The notes beneath the pieces were generated by a model. It saw only the letters and a list, made by a program, of their open reading frames with translations, had not been told where the DNA came from and ran no database searches. Shown one piece after another: positions 7,490-16,394 of a DNA stretch of 64,000 bases. The position numbers were made by a program, and so were the translations under genes. Positions within the stretch are counted from its first letter, which is position 1. Each line of letters opens with the position of its first letter. The stretch is taken from contig NZ_JAACFS010000024.1 of the NCBI RefSeq assembly GCF_029051645.1, forward strand, positions 1 to 64,000, given 5' to 3'. This DNA comes from Bradyrhizobium sp. CSA112. GTDB taxonomy: Bacteria; Pseudomonadota; Alphaproteobacteria; Rhizobiales; Xanthobacteraceae.

Positions 7490-8171
7490 ATAACTATTTT
7501 ATCGGGCTGCACGCTCCATCATGGTTAATTTCCTGACCAGTAAGACTACGGAGAATCCGATCGGCGGGCCCTGCCGGCGGGCGGAAATCGGCAAAAAGTC
7601 GCTCTAAATTCAGTCCATATTGGCTATTTTGGGTCGAGATTACGGAATCCAAACGTAAATGCCGCGGCCCGCTACCTCCGCATTTTTACGGTGAGTGCAT
7701 TTACTTTGTTAATGAGATTCAACCGATTCTCGTCTAGCTTTCCAAGCCGTTCGGCACCCGACCCGGCGCCCGCGCTCCGGCGCGGCATTTCCGAACCCGG
7801 CCTGCCCGCGGGGGCATCGCGCTAACGAATACGTTCGTTTGAGAAGGTGGCCATGATCGCGGCTATCGCCGCGGCGATGGAGAGCGCCCCAGCTTGAGGA
7901 ACTTTTCGAGAAGCCGTCCCGAGACGACAAACCTGAACCACCAGTAAGCCATCCGCCGCGTTTTCATCGGTTCGATCCTCGTGGACTGAGGCGGCCGCTC
8001 TTGCCGCGGCTTAGCGCAAGCCGCGTCACACGCGTGTGATTTGCTTCACAACCGGCCGCGAAAACGCTGATCACGCCGCCATTTCGCCGATTCCGATTTA
8101 TAGGCTCCCGCTGCCTCGCAATGATCGAGGTCCAAAATCATCCCGCAACGAATCCAAAAATGGAGACGGCG
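7490..8171. other. Intergenic region with one candidate small gene
   Basis: About 680 bases. The only coding candidate is a 34-codon minus-strand ORF at 7863-7967. A 73-codon minus-strand ORF (7709-7930) has no recognisable product or ribosome site. The upstream part (7530-7720) is AT-richer than the surroundings and may hold promoters for the flanking genes. Confidence 0.5.
7863..7967 (-). CDS. Candidate small membrane-associated peptide (34 aa)
   Basis: An ORF starting MKTRRMAYWWFRFVVSGRLL and ending SPSPRR. It has basic ends and a central aromatic/aliphatic stretch compatible with a membrane-associated helix. An AGGA ribosome site (ACGAGGATCGAACCG) sits 8-9 bases upstream of the ATG. I do not recognise the family, and ORFs of this length occur by chance, so the call rests on the ribosome site and composition. 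Confidence 0.35.
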   Translation of the reverse strand: MKTRRMAYWWFRFVVSGRLLEKFLKLGRSPSPRR

Positions 8172-8588
8172 ATGTCGCAAGCAAAGGGATCATGGATGAC
8201 GATGGCCGTGCTGGCCGGCGTCCTGGCGTTCAGCTCGGGCGTGGCGGCGCAAACAGCACCGGTGGAGAACGCGCCGCCGACGGCCGACAATGCCGTGATG
8301 CTCACCGTGTTCCTGAAGCACGACCAGTCACGGCCCCTGAGCGAACTCAACGCGCAGCTTCAGCGCCAGGGCTATTACAAGGCTTTTCCGCCTGATGGCG
8401 TCGAAGTCGTGAGCTGGTACGTGATGATGGGAATCGGACAGGTGGTGACGCTGCGGCTGCCGGCGTCGCGATTGCGCGAGGTCAACCGCATCCTCGAGAA
8501 TACCGCCTGGGGCAGCTACCGCACCGAGTTCTATCCGACCTATGATTACAAGGCGATCGGCATCGCGGCGCACGAGAAGGCGCAGTAG
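8172..8588 (+). CDS. Small secreted hypothetical protein
   Basis: The 138-residue protein has a clear signal peptide (hydrophobic core MTMAVLAGVLAFSSGVAA, predicted cleavage before QTAP), so it should be periplasmic or secreted. The mature part (TVFLKHDQSRPLSELNAQL, then GVEVVSWYVMMGIGQVVTLR) has a ferredoxin-like alternation of helix and strand, but no family is recognised and no catalytic motif is seen. The start is set at ATG 8172, because GGAG lies 6 bases upstream; in-frame ATGs at 8121 and 8160 would place extra polar residues before the signal peptide. Confidence 0.75.
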   Translation: MSQAKGSWMTMAVLAGVLAFSSGVAAQTAPVENAPPTADNAVMLTVFLKHDQSRPLSELNAQLQRQGYYKAFPPDGVEVVSWYVMMGIGQVVTLRLPASRLREVNRILENTAWGSYRTEFYPTYDYKAIGIAAHEKAQ

Positions 8589-8619
8589 GCGCTTCGAACG
8601 AAGCGAGCGATCCTGGAGA

Positions 8620-8826
8620 TCAGCCGAGCCTGGAGATCTGTTCTTCGGTCACGACGCGCTCGACATTCTCGGTCGTGCTTCGGATGCGATAGCGCGGGCG
8701 GCCGTCGGCCTCGATCGGCAGGCAGGTGACGATGGTGTAGACGCTACGTTCTTTCACGTCGGCGCGGCCCTGCGGGCCCTGCTGCTGGTGATGGACGTTG
8801 TCATTGATCGCGAAGTTATGGGCCAT
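8620..8826 (-). CDS. Small hypothetical protein (68 aa)
   Basis: A cytoplasmic-looking small protein starting MAHNFAINDNVHHQQQGPQG and ending ENVERVVTEEQISRLG. The pattern VKERSVYTIVTCLPIEADGRPRYRIRS is strand-rich, with a turn at ADGRP, like small beta-barrel or SH3-like domains. It resembles short conserved hypotheticals I know from rhizobia, but no function can be named. It is convergent with the secreted protein gene upstream and probably monocistronic. Confidence 0.7.
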   Translation of the reverse strand: MAHNFAINDNVHHQQQGPQGRADVKERSVYTIVTCLPIEADGRPRYRIRSTTENVERVVTEEQISRLG

Positions 8827-8917
8827 CGTCGCTCTTTCCGGTTAAAAAGGGCTTGTAGTCTCAACGGCATCGCAGGGCAACAGATCGTTTGCCTGATTTG
8901 ACAGGGGGCCTCGAGGT

Positions 8918-9922
8918 TCAGACCTCAAACAGCGCCTTTCGCTTGCCGACCCGCGCGATCGATTTCTCTATTTCCGAACCGGACAAGGTTCCGTCGCGCA
9001 GATGATATCCGATATATTCGGCGATCCCGGCCATTTCCTGCTCCTGATCAAACAGGTTGTTGCCGATGCAGAGCATGTCCATGCCCGCTTTCAGCGATTG
9101 CAGGCCGGCTTCCCGCGTGCCGAGCGCCTTTTGCAATCCCTGCATCTGCATGTCGTCGGTGATCAGGAGCGTGTCCGGAAGTCGCTCGCGCAAACGGCCA
9201 AGCCCCGCCGCAGACAGCGTCATCGGGCGATCCTTGTCCCATTGCCTGACGATGGCGTGACTGACCAGCACCGCATCGCCGAACATCTTTGGCGCGAGCG
9301 AATAGAACAGCTCTTCCTGTTCCGGTCGTAGCGCATCGGAAATATCCATGAATTCCTGATGCGAATCCACGACCGCGCCGCCGATGCCGGGAAAATGCTT
9401 CAGGCACAGGCCGATGCGCTGCTGGCGCGCCACCTCGCTCGCCAGCAATGCATTGGCTTCCACGTCGGCGATGTCGGCGGAAAAGGAACGCTTGATCCTG
9501 CCGATATTGGGATTGTCGGGATTGTAATCGACGTCGATCACCGGCGCGAAATCATAGTGGATACCGAGCTGCCGCATCTCGGCGAAACTCGCGGTGAGGA
9601 TTTCGCGCTTTCGATCCGGCGCGAGCAGGTTGAATTCCTTCGCGCTGGGCAAGGGCGCAAAGCCGCGGCTCTCCTTCAGCCGCCGCACCAATCCGCCTTC
9701 CTGATCGATGAACACCATCGGCGACGACGGCAGCGCGGCAATCTCGGCGCAGAGGCGCTGCACCTGTTCCGGTGATTCGACGTTGTTGTCGTATGCCTGC
9801 GTCCGGCAGGAATAATCGAACAGGATCACGCCGCCGAGGCCGTAGCGGACGGCGAATTCCTTTAGCCACACTGGGACGGTCTTGCCGAAGAAGCCGAGGA
9901 TGAAGAGTTCGCCGATGGGCAT
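8918..9922 (-). CDS. Glycoside hydrolase family 3 protein (NagZ-like beta-N-acetylhexosaminidase)
   Basis: The 334-residue single TIM-barrel domain lacks the second domain of larger GH3 enzymes, as in NagZ, which removes GlcNAc from muropeptides in the cytoplasm. Visible motifs are the substrate loop FIDQEGGLVRRL, the strand YDFAPVIDVDYNPDNPNIG-RIKRSF, the signature KHFPGIGGAVVDSH carrying the Asp-His acid/base pair, and ITDDMQMQGL with the nucleophilic Asp. The usual GHG of the KHFPGHG signature is GIG here. No signal peptide is seen. Specificity for GlcNAc is inferred; other beta-glycosidase activity is possible. Confidence 0.85.
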   Translation of the reverse strand: MPIGELFILGFFGKTVPVWLKEFAVRYGLGGVILFDYSCRTQAYDNNVESPEQVQRLCAEIAALPSSPMVFIDQEGGLVRRLKESRGFAPLPSAKEFNLLAPDRKREILTASFAEMRQLGIHYDFAPVIDVDYNPDNPNIGRIKRSFSADIADVEANALLASEVARQQRIGLCLKHFPGIGGAVVDSHQEFMDISDALRPEQEELFYSLAPKMFGDAVLVSHAIVRQWDKDRPMTLSAAGLGRLRERLPDTLLITDDMQMQGLQKALGTREAGLQSLKAGMDMLCIGNNLFDQEQEMAGIAEYIGYHLRDGTLSGSEIEKSIARVGKRKALFEV

Positions 9923-10019
9923 GCGATAGCCTTAGGCTTGGCGCTCTCAGTCCGGCCGGGCCAAGTTCAGAAAATAATCGCGCCACGCAAGAGGAAGATA
10001 CCTGACTCGCCGAGTCATA

Positions 10020-10053
10020 CCAATTGGGTGATCCTGCCAATTGAGTGACCCTG
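10020..10053. repeat. Two tandem 17-bp repeats upstream of the His-rich gene
   Basis: CCAATTGGGTGATCCTG and CCAATTGAGTGACCCTG lie back to back (15 of 17 identical), about 80 bases upstream of the His/Gly-rich gene and 100 bases upstream of the divergent GH3 gene. Tandem, near-helical-turn spacing is what a regulator binding site would look like; no known regulator is matched. Confidence 0.5.
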
Positions 10054-10134
10054 ATCACATCGCACCGCCGCCAGCGCCTCTAGGGGTGGATCATCGCAGA
10101 GCGATCCTCGCTCTGCCCAACCCAGGAGACGTCC

Positions 10135-10425
10135 ATGACGAAGATCAAGAAGATCATTACGGCCACGATTGCTGCTCTGGCGCTGACCACTGCTTCCTTA
10201 GCCATCCCTGGCCAGGCTTTCGCTGGAGGTCACGGTCACGGTGGACATGGCGGCCACGGCGGCCACGGTGGAGGCCACGGCCATCACGGGCACCACGGTC
10301 ATGGTCATGGCCATGGTCATTTTGGGCATGGTCATCACGGCCATCGCCATCATTTCCACGTTTATAATAGCTGCTGGAAATGGAGCCCCTACGGCCCGGT
10401 CAACGTCTGTTACCGCTATTATTGA
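10135..10425 (+). CDS. His/Gly-rich secreted peptide, possible metal binder
   Basis: The 96-residue protein has an N-terminal signal peptide (TKIKKIITATIAALALTTAS, cleavage likely after the AFA near residue 30). Next is a 45-residue stretch made almost only of Gly and His (about 21 His), and a short C-terminal part with two Cys (NSCWKWSPYGPVNVCYRYY). His-Gly runs bind Ni, Zn, Cu or Co in other proteins, so periplasmic metal storage or buffering is a reasonable inference, not shown. The ribosome site AGGAG is 8 bases upstream of the ATG. A strong terminator follows the gene, so it is transcribed alone. Confidence 0.75.
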   Translation: MTKIKKIITATIAALALTTASLAIPGQAFAGGHGHGGHGGHGGHGGGHGHHGHHGHGHGHGHFGHGHHGHRHHFHVYNSCWKWSPYGPVNVCYRYY

Positions 10426-10449
10426 TTCGAGACGAACGAAGGCAAGAAG

Positions 10450-10482
10450 CTCGCCCGGGCCGAGAGGCTCGGGCGAGTTTTT
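10450..10482 (+). terminator. Rho-independent terminator of the His-rich gene
   Basis: A 12-bp GC-rich stem (CTCGCCCGGGCC / GGCTCGGGCGAG, one G-U pair) closed by a GAGA tetraloop and followed by TTTTT. Confidence 0.9.
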
Positions 10483-10614
10483 CGATGCCATGATGATCAC
10501 CGCGATCATCTGCCTGGGCACGGCAACCAATCTCGTTGCAAGCTCATCGGCCTGCCGGCAGTGCGCGTCGAGCTAGTAAAGAGAAGCTGAGTTCCGGTCG
10601 CGACAAACTGGATA

Positions 10615-10630
10615 TGTGACGCGTCGCACA
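10615..10630. promoter_or_regulatory. Crp/Fnr-like palindrome upstream of the Sel1-exporter operon
   Basis: TGTGACGCGTCGCACA fits the pattern TGTGA-N6-GCACA, one base from the classical Crp half-site pair, about 140 bases upstream of the first gene. A Crp-family regulator is encoded at 4689-5414, but any link is speculation. Confidence 0.3.
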
Positions 10631-10770
10631 TTTGTCAGCGCGCAGGTGAGCTAGGCTTCAGTTCGCGAGTGGAGACGATCGTCGACTCTGGCTGAGAAAT
10701 TCCGGCTGCCAGGCGCGGCTCAGACGCCTCAGGCGCCTTTCACGAACAAAACTGAAAGCGTGGACAAGCA

Positions 10771-11592
10771 ATGCGGCGCATCCCAAATCACCGATCGATC
10801 AACCCGATCTCAAACCGATCCTTGCGGTCAGGATTTCGCTACGCGATTTCGGCGGCCACGAAGCGAGCAGTTGTAGTGGTTGCTTGCTGCTTCGCTGTGC
10901 TGATCGGCTTCCGCACTGCTGTTGCCGACACCGCGTCCGATCAGAAAATGGCCAATCACTACGAGCAGGCGGCGCAAGCGGGCGATGATGACGCCCAATT
11001 CTATCTTGGGGCGCTTCATTCAGCGGGCGTCGGGCGCCCGCGCAGCGACGCGGAGGCATTTCGCTGGTTCTCGCGCGCAGCCGATCAGGGGCACGCCCAC
11101 GCCATGTTGATCGTTGCCGGCCTTTACGCGAGCGGGCGCGGCACAGCGAAGGACAATGTGAAGGCCTATAGCTGGGCCTACATCGTCGCTTCGGCGAGCA
11201 AACTCGACGAGGACCGCAACGGAGCGCGGCAATTGATGTCGCTGCTCATGAAGAAGATGACGAGCGACGAGATCGGCCGTGCCGTCGTGGCCGCAAGAGC
11301 CTGGCGCGCCGTTCGGGCTGCCGGCCCGGGCAAGGCTCCGAGTATCGATAAAGCTGTGGAGCCGGACCAACCCGCGGCGGCTGCGCTCCCACCTGCACCC
11401 GCGGTCGTGCAGCCGGCGCCTGCAGCCCCGTCGTCGACTGCGGTCTCGCAACCGGCGCCGTCCAACGTCACGGTATTGCAGGCACCTCCCAAGGCCACGT
11501 CGGCAGCTCCGGTGAAGAATGCAAAGCGAGATGATGCCCGTGATCTGCTCGACCAGGTTCCACCGGGCCTGCGCAAGCGGTTTGGTTTTTGA
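10771..11592 (+). CDS. Secreted Sel1-repeat protein
   Basis: The 273-residue protein has an N-terminal basic region and hydrophobic segment (AVVVVACCFAVLIGFRTAVA; signal peptide or anchor). It then has at least two Sel1-type TPR units (DDAQFYLGALHSAGVGRPRS and HAHAMLIVAGLYASGRGTAK), a further helical part, and an Ala/Pro-rich tail (about 190-255). Sel1 repeats mediate protein-protein contact. The gene is followed after 16 bases by the adaptor gene of a tripartite exporter, suggesting it belongs to the same operon and perhaps acts as a periplasmic accessory. The alternative reading is an unrelated envelope protein co-transcribed by chance. Confidence 0.8.
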   Translation: MRRIPNHRSINPISNRSLRSGFRYAISAATKRAVVVVACCFAVLIGFRTAVADTASDQKMANHYEQAAQAGDDDAQFYLGALHSAGVGRPRSDAEAFRWFSRAADQGHAHAMLIVAGLYASGRGTAKDNVKAYSWAYIVASASKLDEDRNGARQLMSLLMKKMTSDEIGRAVVAARAWRAVRAAGPGKAPSIDKAVEPDQPAAAALPPAPAVVQPAPAAPSSTAVSQPAPSNVTVLQAPPKATSAAPVKNAKRDDARDLLDQVPPGLRKRFGF

Positions 11593-11608
11593 TTTAAGGG
11601 GACGCGCC

Positions 11609-12814
11609 ATGAAACTGCAGCATCTCGTCGCAACCGGAATTCTGGCTATCACAGCAGCAGGGGCCGGCTATTACGCCTATTCCCATCTCCTTCATCCACC
11701 GTTGGTGACCACCAGCATTGCGAGCCTCGCCCCGGTTTCCGAAGCCGTTTACGGAACGGGCACCGTCGAGCCCGAGCGCTGGGCCAAGGTGGTGCCGCTG
11801 CAGCGCCGCCGGCTGGTCGAGCTTTGCAAATGCGAAGGACAGGTGGTCAAGAGCGGCCAGATCCTCGGCCGCCAGGACGACGCCGAGGAGCGCAGCGCGC
11901 TGGATCAGATGGAAATCAATCGAGGCCAGCTCGAGCGTGATCTGGCGCGCGCCGAGAAGGATCGCGACAAGAACGACGCCGCGCGCACCGAGTACGAGCA
12001 GCGCTGGACCAAGCTCGAGGAAGCAAAATCGAAGATCGCCGCGCAGAAGGTGCGGCTCGACTCGATGCTGCTGAGAGCGCCGCTCGACGGCATGGTGCTG
12101 CGGCGCGACAGCGAGGTCGGCGAGATCGCCGGCCCCACCGATGTCTTGTTCTGGGTGGGACCGCCTGCGCCGATGCAGGTCGTTGCCGAAATCAATGAGG
12201 AGGAGATCAACCGCATCGCATCTGGCCAGAAGGCTCTTCTGCGAAGCGAGGCTTTCCCCGGAAGGGCCCTGCGGGCCACGGTCTCCCAGATCACGCCGAA
12301 GGGTGACCCGACCCGCAAGACCTTCCGCGTCTATTTGCGGCTGCCGCAGGATACGCCGCTGCGAATTGGCATGTCAGTCGAGACCAATATCATCTTCCGC
12401 GAGAAGCAGGCGGCCATCGTCGTGCCGGCAGAGGCTGTCGCAGCCGATTCTGTTCAGATGGTCGATGACGGCCGGGTCAAACGCGTGCCCGTCAAAGTCG
12501 GCATCCGCGGCAGCCGCAACATCGAGATCATCGGCGACGTATCCAAGGGCACCCCCGTGCTTTCGCCCGCACGCATCGATCTCGCTGACGGCGCCAGGAT
12601 TCGTATCGACAACAGCTTGACGAGAGCTGTGGAACCGGCGGCCGCGAGCGAACCGACCGATCAGCCAGCCACAACACCCGAAGCTACCGTCGTAGCCTCG
12701 GCCACCACGGCTCCCTCGGATCCCGACGATGCGGTGATTTCGGCAGCCATGACCGCCCACATCGATTCCGTTGTTAATGACGCCCGTCGCAACATGATCA
12801 GCAACAGCCGGTAG
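11609..12814 (+). CDS. HlyD/MacA-type periplasmic adaptor (DevB-like)
   Basis: The 401-residue membrane-fusion protein has an N-terminal anchor (LQHLVATGILAITAAGAGYY), a lipoyl-like domain split around a coiled-coil hairpin (about residues 95-150, rich in Glu/Lys/Arg), and a beta-barrel and membrane-proximal domain (PMQVVAEINEEEINRIASGQ, TFRVYLRLPQDTPLRIGMSV). An acidic, Pro/Ala/Thr-rich C-terminal tail is less usual. It should link an inner-membrane ABC pump to an outer-membrane channel, which is not encoded here. The start ATG at 11609 follows AAGGGG; the ORF continues upstream into the Sel1 gene without a site. It is followed by permease and ATPase genes. Confidence 0.88.
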   Translation: MKLQHLVATGILAITAAGAGYYAYSHLLHPPLVTTSIASLAPVSEAVYGTGTVEPERWAKVVPLQRRRLVELCKCEGQVVKSGQILGRQDDAEERSALDQMEINRGQLERDLARAEKDRDKNDAARTEYEQRWTKLEEAKSKIAAQKVRLDSMLLRAPLDGMVLRRDSEVGEIAGPTDVLFWVGPPAPMQVVAEINEEEINRIASGQKALLRSEAFPGRALRATVSQITPKGDPTRKTFRVYLRLPQDTPLRIGMSVETNIIFREKQAAIVVPAEAVAADSVQMVDDGRVKRVPVKVGIRGSRNIEIIGDVSKGTPVLSPARIDLADGARIRIDNSLTRAVEPAAASEPTDQPATTPEATVVASATTAPSDPDDAVISAAMTAHIDSVVNDARRNMISNSR

Positions 12815-12819
12815 CCGCC

Positions 12820-14054
12820 GTGAAACTTCTGTTCAACATCGCATGGACTCACGTCAGCAGCCGGGTGCGGCAGACCCTTGTGGGCATGGCCGGCGTATCC
12901 ATGGGAGTAGGCTTCACCATCATGATGGCGGGCCTGATGCAGGGCTCGCAGATCGACTTCCTGCGGCAGCTCGTCGACACGATGCCGCATATCACGGTCG
13001 AGGATGAGCGGCGCTCCGTGCCGACGCAACCCGCAGAGCAGGAATATGCGGCGGTCCAGATGTCCGACATCGCCAATGTCGGCAAACGTACCGGAATCAG
13101 ATATTCGGAATCGGTGATGAGCTCACTGCGCTCCTGGATACCTGGAGACGTGGCTCCCTCGGCGAAGACCACCGCGATCGTCAATCACGGCGGCGCGCGC
13201 ATCGGCATCACCTTGTCCGGCATCGACCCCCGCCGTGAGGTTCAGGTCTCGAAACTCGCCACGCAGATGCGTGAGGGCAAGATCGATGACCTTTCACGTG
13301 CGCCGAACGGCATCATCATGGGGGAGGCCCTGGCCGAAAAGCTCGGCGTAAAAACCGGCAACACCGTTCTCCTGGTCGGCGGCCAGGGCGTCCAACTGAA
13401 TTCGACGGTGGCCGGGCTGTATCGCTCCGGCCTGAAGCGCGTCGATGAGAGCCAGATCTATTCGCTGATGGGGCCGGCGCAGGTCATGATGGGGCAAGGC
13501 GGGGTAATCAACCAGCTACGGCTGCGGTTGAACGATCCCATGTTGGCGCAAAAGGTCGCCGCCCAGGTCGAAGCGCAGACCGGCTACAAGTCGGTGTCCT
13601 GGCAGGAAGCCAATGCCGACTTGCTGTCATCCTTTACCGTGCGCGACTTCATCGTGCTCACCGTGATGGGCGCGATGCTGCTGACATCATCTTTTGCCAC
13701 CTACAACATCATCTCGACGATCACGCACGAGAAACGCCAGGACATCGCGATCATGAAATCGCTGGGCATGCGCGAGTATGCGGTGCGGCGGATTTTCATC
13801 ATCGAAGCCGCCATCATCGGCCTGGTCGGCATCCTGTTCGGGTGGATCCTCGGTTACCTGCTCTGCTACGGTTGGTCGAAGATCACGATCTTCAATCCGC
13901 TGACAGGCGCGACCGTTCCGCTGCAGATCTATTACTCGCTGGCGCACTATGTGATCGTCGGCGGCATATCCCTTGTCTGCTGCGCAGGGGCCGCCTACTT
14001 CCCGGCGCGCAAGGCAACCTGCGTGCATCCAGTTGAAATCATCCGGGGAGCATC

Positions 14055-14058
<4 letters not shown>
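12820..14058 (+). CDS. ABC exporter permease, MacB/FtsX family (DevC-like)
   Basis: The 412-residue inner-membrane protein has the MacB topology. One N-terminal membrane helix (about 20-40) is followed by a large periplasmic domain (about 45-270), then three helices in the FtsX domain (FIVLTVMGAMLLTSSFATYN; FIIEAAIIGLVGILFGWILG; the last near AHYVIVGGISLVCCAGAAYF). The cytoplasmic coupling region EKRQDIAIMKSLGMREYAVR is conserved in the family. The start is GTG at 12820, five bases after the adaptor stop. The protein lacks the fused ATPase of MacB; the ATPase is the next gene, as in DevBCA. The substrate is unknown. Confidence 0.88.
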
Positions 14059-14772
<714 letters not shown>

Positions 14773-14774
<2 letters not shown>

Positions 14775-14788
14775 TCAGAAGCTGGCGG
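14773..14788 (+). repeat. 16-bp direct repeat, left copy (flanks the PhyH gene)
   Basis: AGTCAGAAGCTGGCGG, identical to 15804-15819. It starts inside the stop codon of the exporter ATPase gene. Confidence 0.75.
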
Positions 14789-14963
14789 CGAAACGCTTCG
14801 TCGTGCATCCTTGATCTCGTCTACCGGAGAGCATACGGTGCTGCCATGATGTTCATGTCCACATTCTTCCCGCTGATCTGAACGATCCAATTCGTTGCGG
14901 CGCATCCGCGCCGATCAGATCAACATGGCTCCGCTGACGCGGTGGCCGAACGGGAAATGTGTA

Positions 14964-15752
14964 ATGCCAAAAACCGAGCACGTCGGCCTGACCTCCCGTC
15001 AGGTCCAGAGCTTCATTGACGACGGCTTCGTCAAAATCGAAAATGCCTTCAGCGCCGACCTTGCAAGGCAATGCAGGGACGAGTTGTGGGCTGATATTGG
15101 CCTGTCGCCAGACAGCCCTGAAAGCTGGGTTCGACCGGTCATCCGGGTAGCGTCCAAGTCTTCGCCTCCATTCGTTGAAGCCGCCAACACGCCGCGACTG
15201 CACAAAGCTTACGATCAACTCGTCGGCGTGGACCGCTGGCTTGCGCCCAAAGGCCTCGGAACCTTTCCGATCCGCTTTCCCTCGCCAGAATCCCCGGGCG
15301 ATGATGGCTGGCATGTGGACATGAGTTTTGGCGACAGTCCGGACTTCATGGAATGGCGGGCCAATGTGAAGAGCAGCGGACGGCTATTGCTGATGCTGTT
15401 TCTGTTGTCGGATGTTGGCCCCGACGATGCGCCCACGAAGATACGAAAAGGTTCGCATGCCACGATTGCACGGGAGTTGCTGCCGTATGGCGACGCGGGC
15501 GCGACGCTCAGGCAGCTCTCTGCCCACGGTTACGCCTCAACGGAAGATTGCGAAATTGAGCTGGCGACTGGTGCGGCAGGTACCGTCTACCTGTGCCACC
15601 CATTCCTGGTTCATGCCGCGCAACTTCATCGCGGAGAACGGCCTCGCTTCATGGCACAGCCGCCGCTGTTGCCAAAAGCCGAGTTTGATCCGGCGCTGCC
15701 GCCATCGCCGGTTCAGCTCGCCATCCGTCAAGCGTGTGGGCTGATGTTCTGA
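14964..15752 (+). CDS. Phytanoyl-CoA dioxygenase (PhyH) family protein
   Basis: The 262-residue Fe(II)/2-oxoglutarate oxygenase-type jelly roll has the metal-binding His-x-Asp in DGWHVDMSF and a distal His in CHPFLVHAAQLHRG followed by the 2-oxoglutarate-binding Arg (ERPRF). Early residues DDGFVKIENAF are typical of the family start. Substrates in bacteria range from lipids to ectoine, taurine-like compounds and secondary metabolites; none can be chosen here. The start is taken as ATG at 14964 (MPKTEHVGLTSRQVQSFIDD). Upstream in-frame ATGs at 14895 and 14925 would add unusual residues. Sixteen-base direct repeats lie on either side of the gene, suggesting it is an insertion. Confidence 0.82.
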   Translation: MPKTEHVGLTSRQVQSFIDDGFVKIENAFSADLARQCRDELWADIGLSPDSPESWVRPVIRVASKSSPPFVEAANTPRLHKAYDQLVGVDRWLAPKGLGTFPIRFPSPESPGDDGWHVDMSFGDSPDFMEWRANVKSSGRLLLMLFLLSDVGPDDAPTKIRKGSHATIARELLPYGDAGATLRQLSAHGYASTEDCEIELATGAAGTVYLCHPFLVHAAQLHRGERPRFMAQPPLLPKAEFDPALPPSPVQLAIRQACGLMF

Positions 15753-15803
15753 AGCGGGAAAAGGAGGTCGTCGGTACCTCCACTGAGCAACCGAAGACCT
15801 TCG

Positions 15804-15819
15804 AGTCAGAAGCTGGCGG
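15804..15819 (+). repeat. 16-bp direct repeat, right copy (flanks the PhyH gene)
   Basis: AGTCAGAAGCTGGCGG, identical to 14773-14788, 1031 bases away. Its last six bases overlap the tRNA-Ser 3'-end duplication that begins at 15814. Confidence 0.75.
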
Positions 15820-15847
15820 AGAGGGAGGGACTCTGAATTCCCTCTCC
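15814..15847 (-). repeat. Duplicated 3' end of tRNA-Ser (possible attachment-site remnant)
   Basis: TGGCGGAGAGGGAGGGA at 15814-15830 is identical to 16305-16321, the CCA end, acceptor 3' arm and part of the T arm of the tRNA-Ser gene. It is followed by CCCTCTCC, which could pair with it, so the short segment also forms a hairpin and may act as a terminator for the PhyH gene. The two 17-bp copies enclose the Cys-rich hypothetical gene. Confidence 0.6.
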
Positions 15848-15858
15848 GAGAACCACTA

Positions 15859-16245
15859 TCAACCCTGATCCAATTCCCCGGTGAAGCGGTCCCGTCCCTT
15901 CCAATACGGGCATTGGGGACAAGACTCGCCCATCGGATAGTCGATTCCTTCTTCGTGAGGACAGCCCATGATCCCATCCGCCATCACTACCGACCGTGCC
16001 GAATGCTGGCGCAGATACGCGGCGATCTCGACAAGAATGGCTTTGTCCGTCCGCACGTCGCCGGCTTCCAAAAACCACCGGTGCAGCTCGGGCTCGGCTC
16101 CCTCATATGGAATCACAGACACGGCAACTTTCGAAGCGCGCTGGTTATCAGGACCATAGAATGCGATCGTGCCGACGGGATAGCCGCGCATTCCCTGCTT
16201 GGTTTTCTTCCTGAGCCATTTGTCCGGCTGCGGTCCAATCTTCAT
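15859..16245 (-). CDS. Hypothetical protein with a Cys-rich C-terminal motif
   Basis: A 128-residue soluble protein. The N-terminal half reads MKIGPQPDKWLRKKTKQGMR and then GYPVGTIAFYGPDNQRASKV, and a central helix follows (VRTDKAILVEIAAYLRQHS). The end has CPHEEGIDYPMGESCPQCPYWKGRDRF, where three Cys plus His could bind zinc. I do not recognise the family, although similar short proteins occur in rhizobial genomes. GGGAG lies in front of the ATG at 16245. The gene lies between the tRNA-Ser gene and a copy of that tRNA's 3' end, so it may be the cargo of a small integrated element. Confidence 0.7.
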   Translation of the reverse strand: MKIGPQPDKWLRKKTKQGMRGYPVGTIAFYGPDNQRASKVAVSVIPYEGAEPELHRWFLEAGDVRTDKAILVEIAAYLRQHSARSVVMADGIMGCPHEEGIDYPMGESCPQCPYWKGRDRFTGELDQG

Positions 16246-16304
16246 TGGCGCTCCCTGAATTCATCGGCAGCTTGGGCAATTTGGTGGGAAGAAACTTTGC
16301 CCGA

Positions 16305-16394
16305 TGGCGGAGAGGGAGGGATTCGAACCCCCGATAGGCTTGCACCTATGCCGCATTTCGAGTGCGGTGCATTCAACCACTCTGCCACCTCTCC
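16305..16394 (-). tRNA. tRNA-Ser (anticodon CGA)
   Basis: A 90-nt class II tRNA on the minus strand, from GGAGAGG at 16394 to an encoded CCA at 16305. The anticodon stem CCGCA/TGCGG closes the loop CTCGAAA, so the anticodon is CGA, reading UCG serine codons. The long variable arm (CATAGGTGCAAGCCTATC) and T loop TTCGAAT are normal for serine tRNAs. The 7-bp acceptor stem pairs perfectly. Confidence 0.97.

Larger units (their letters stand above)
10426..10770. other. Intergenic region between His-rich gene and Sel1 operon
   Basis: It contains a rho-independent terminator (10450-10482) and a Crp-like palindrome (10615-10630). No convincing gene is seen; a 28-codon plus-strand ORF from about 10493 lacks a ribosome site. 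Confidence 0.55.

Noticed and set aside
7709..7930. 73-codon minus-strand ORF
   Set aside because: No ribosome site or recognisable sequence; it overlaps the better-supported 34-codon ORF in another frame.
15814..15847. Second tRNA-Ser gene
   Set aside because: Only the acceptor/T-arm end and a short complementary segment are present; there is no anticodon arm, so it cannot be a functional tRNA.
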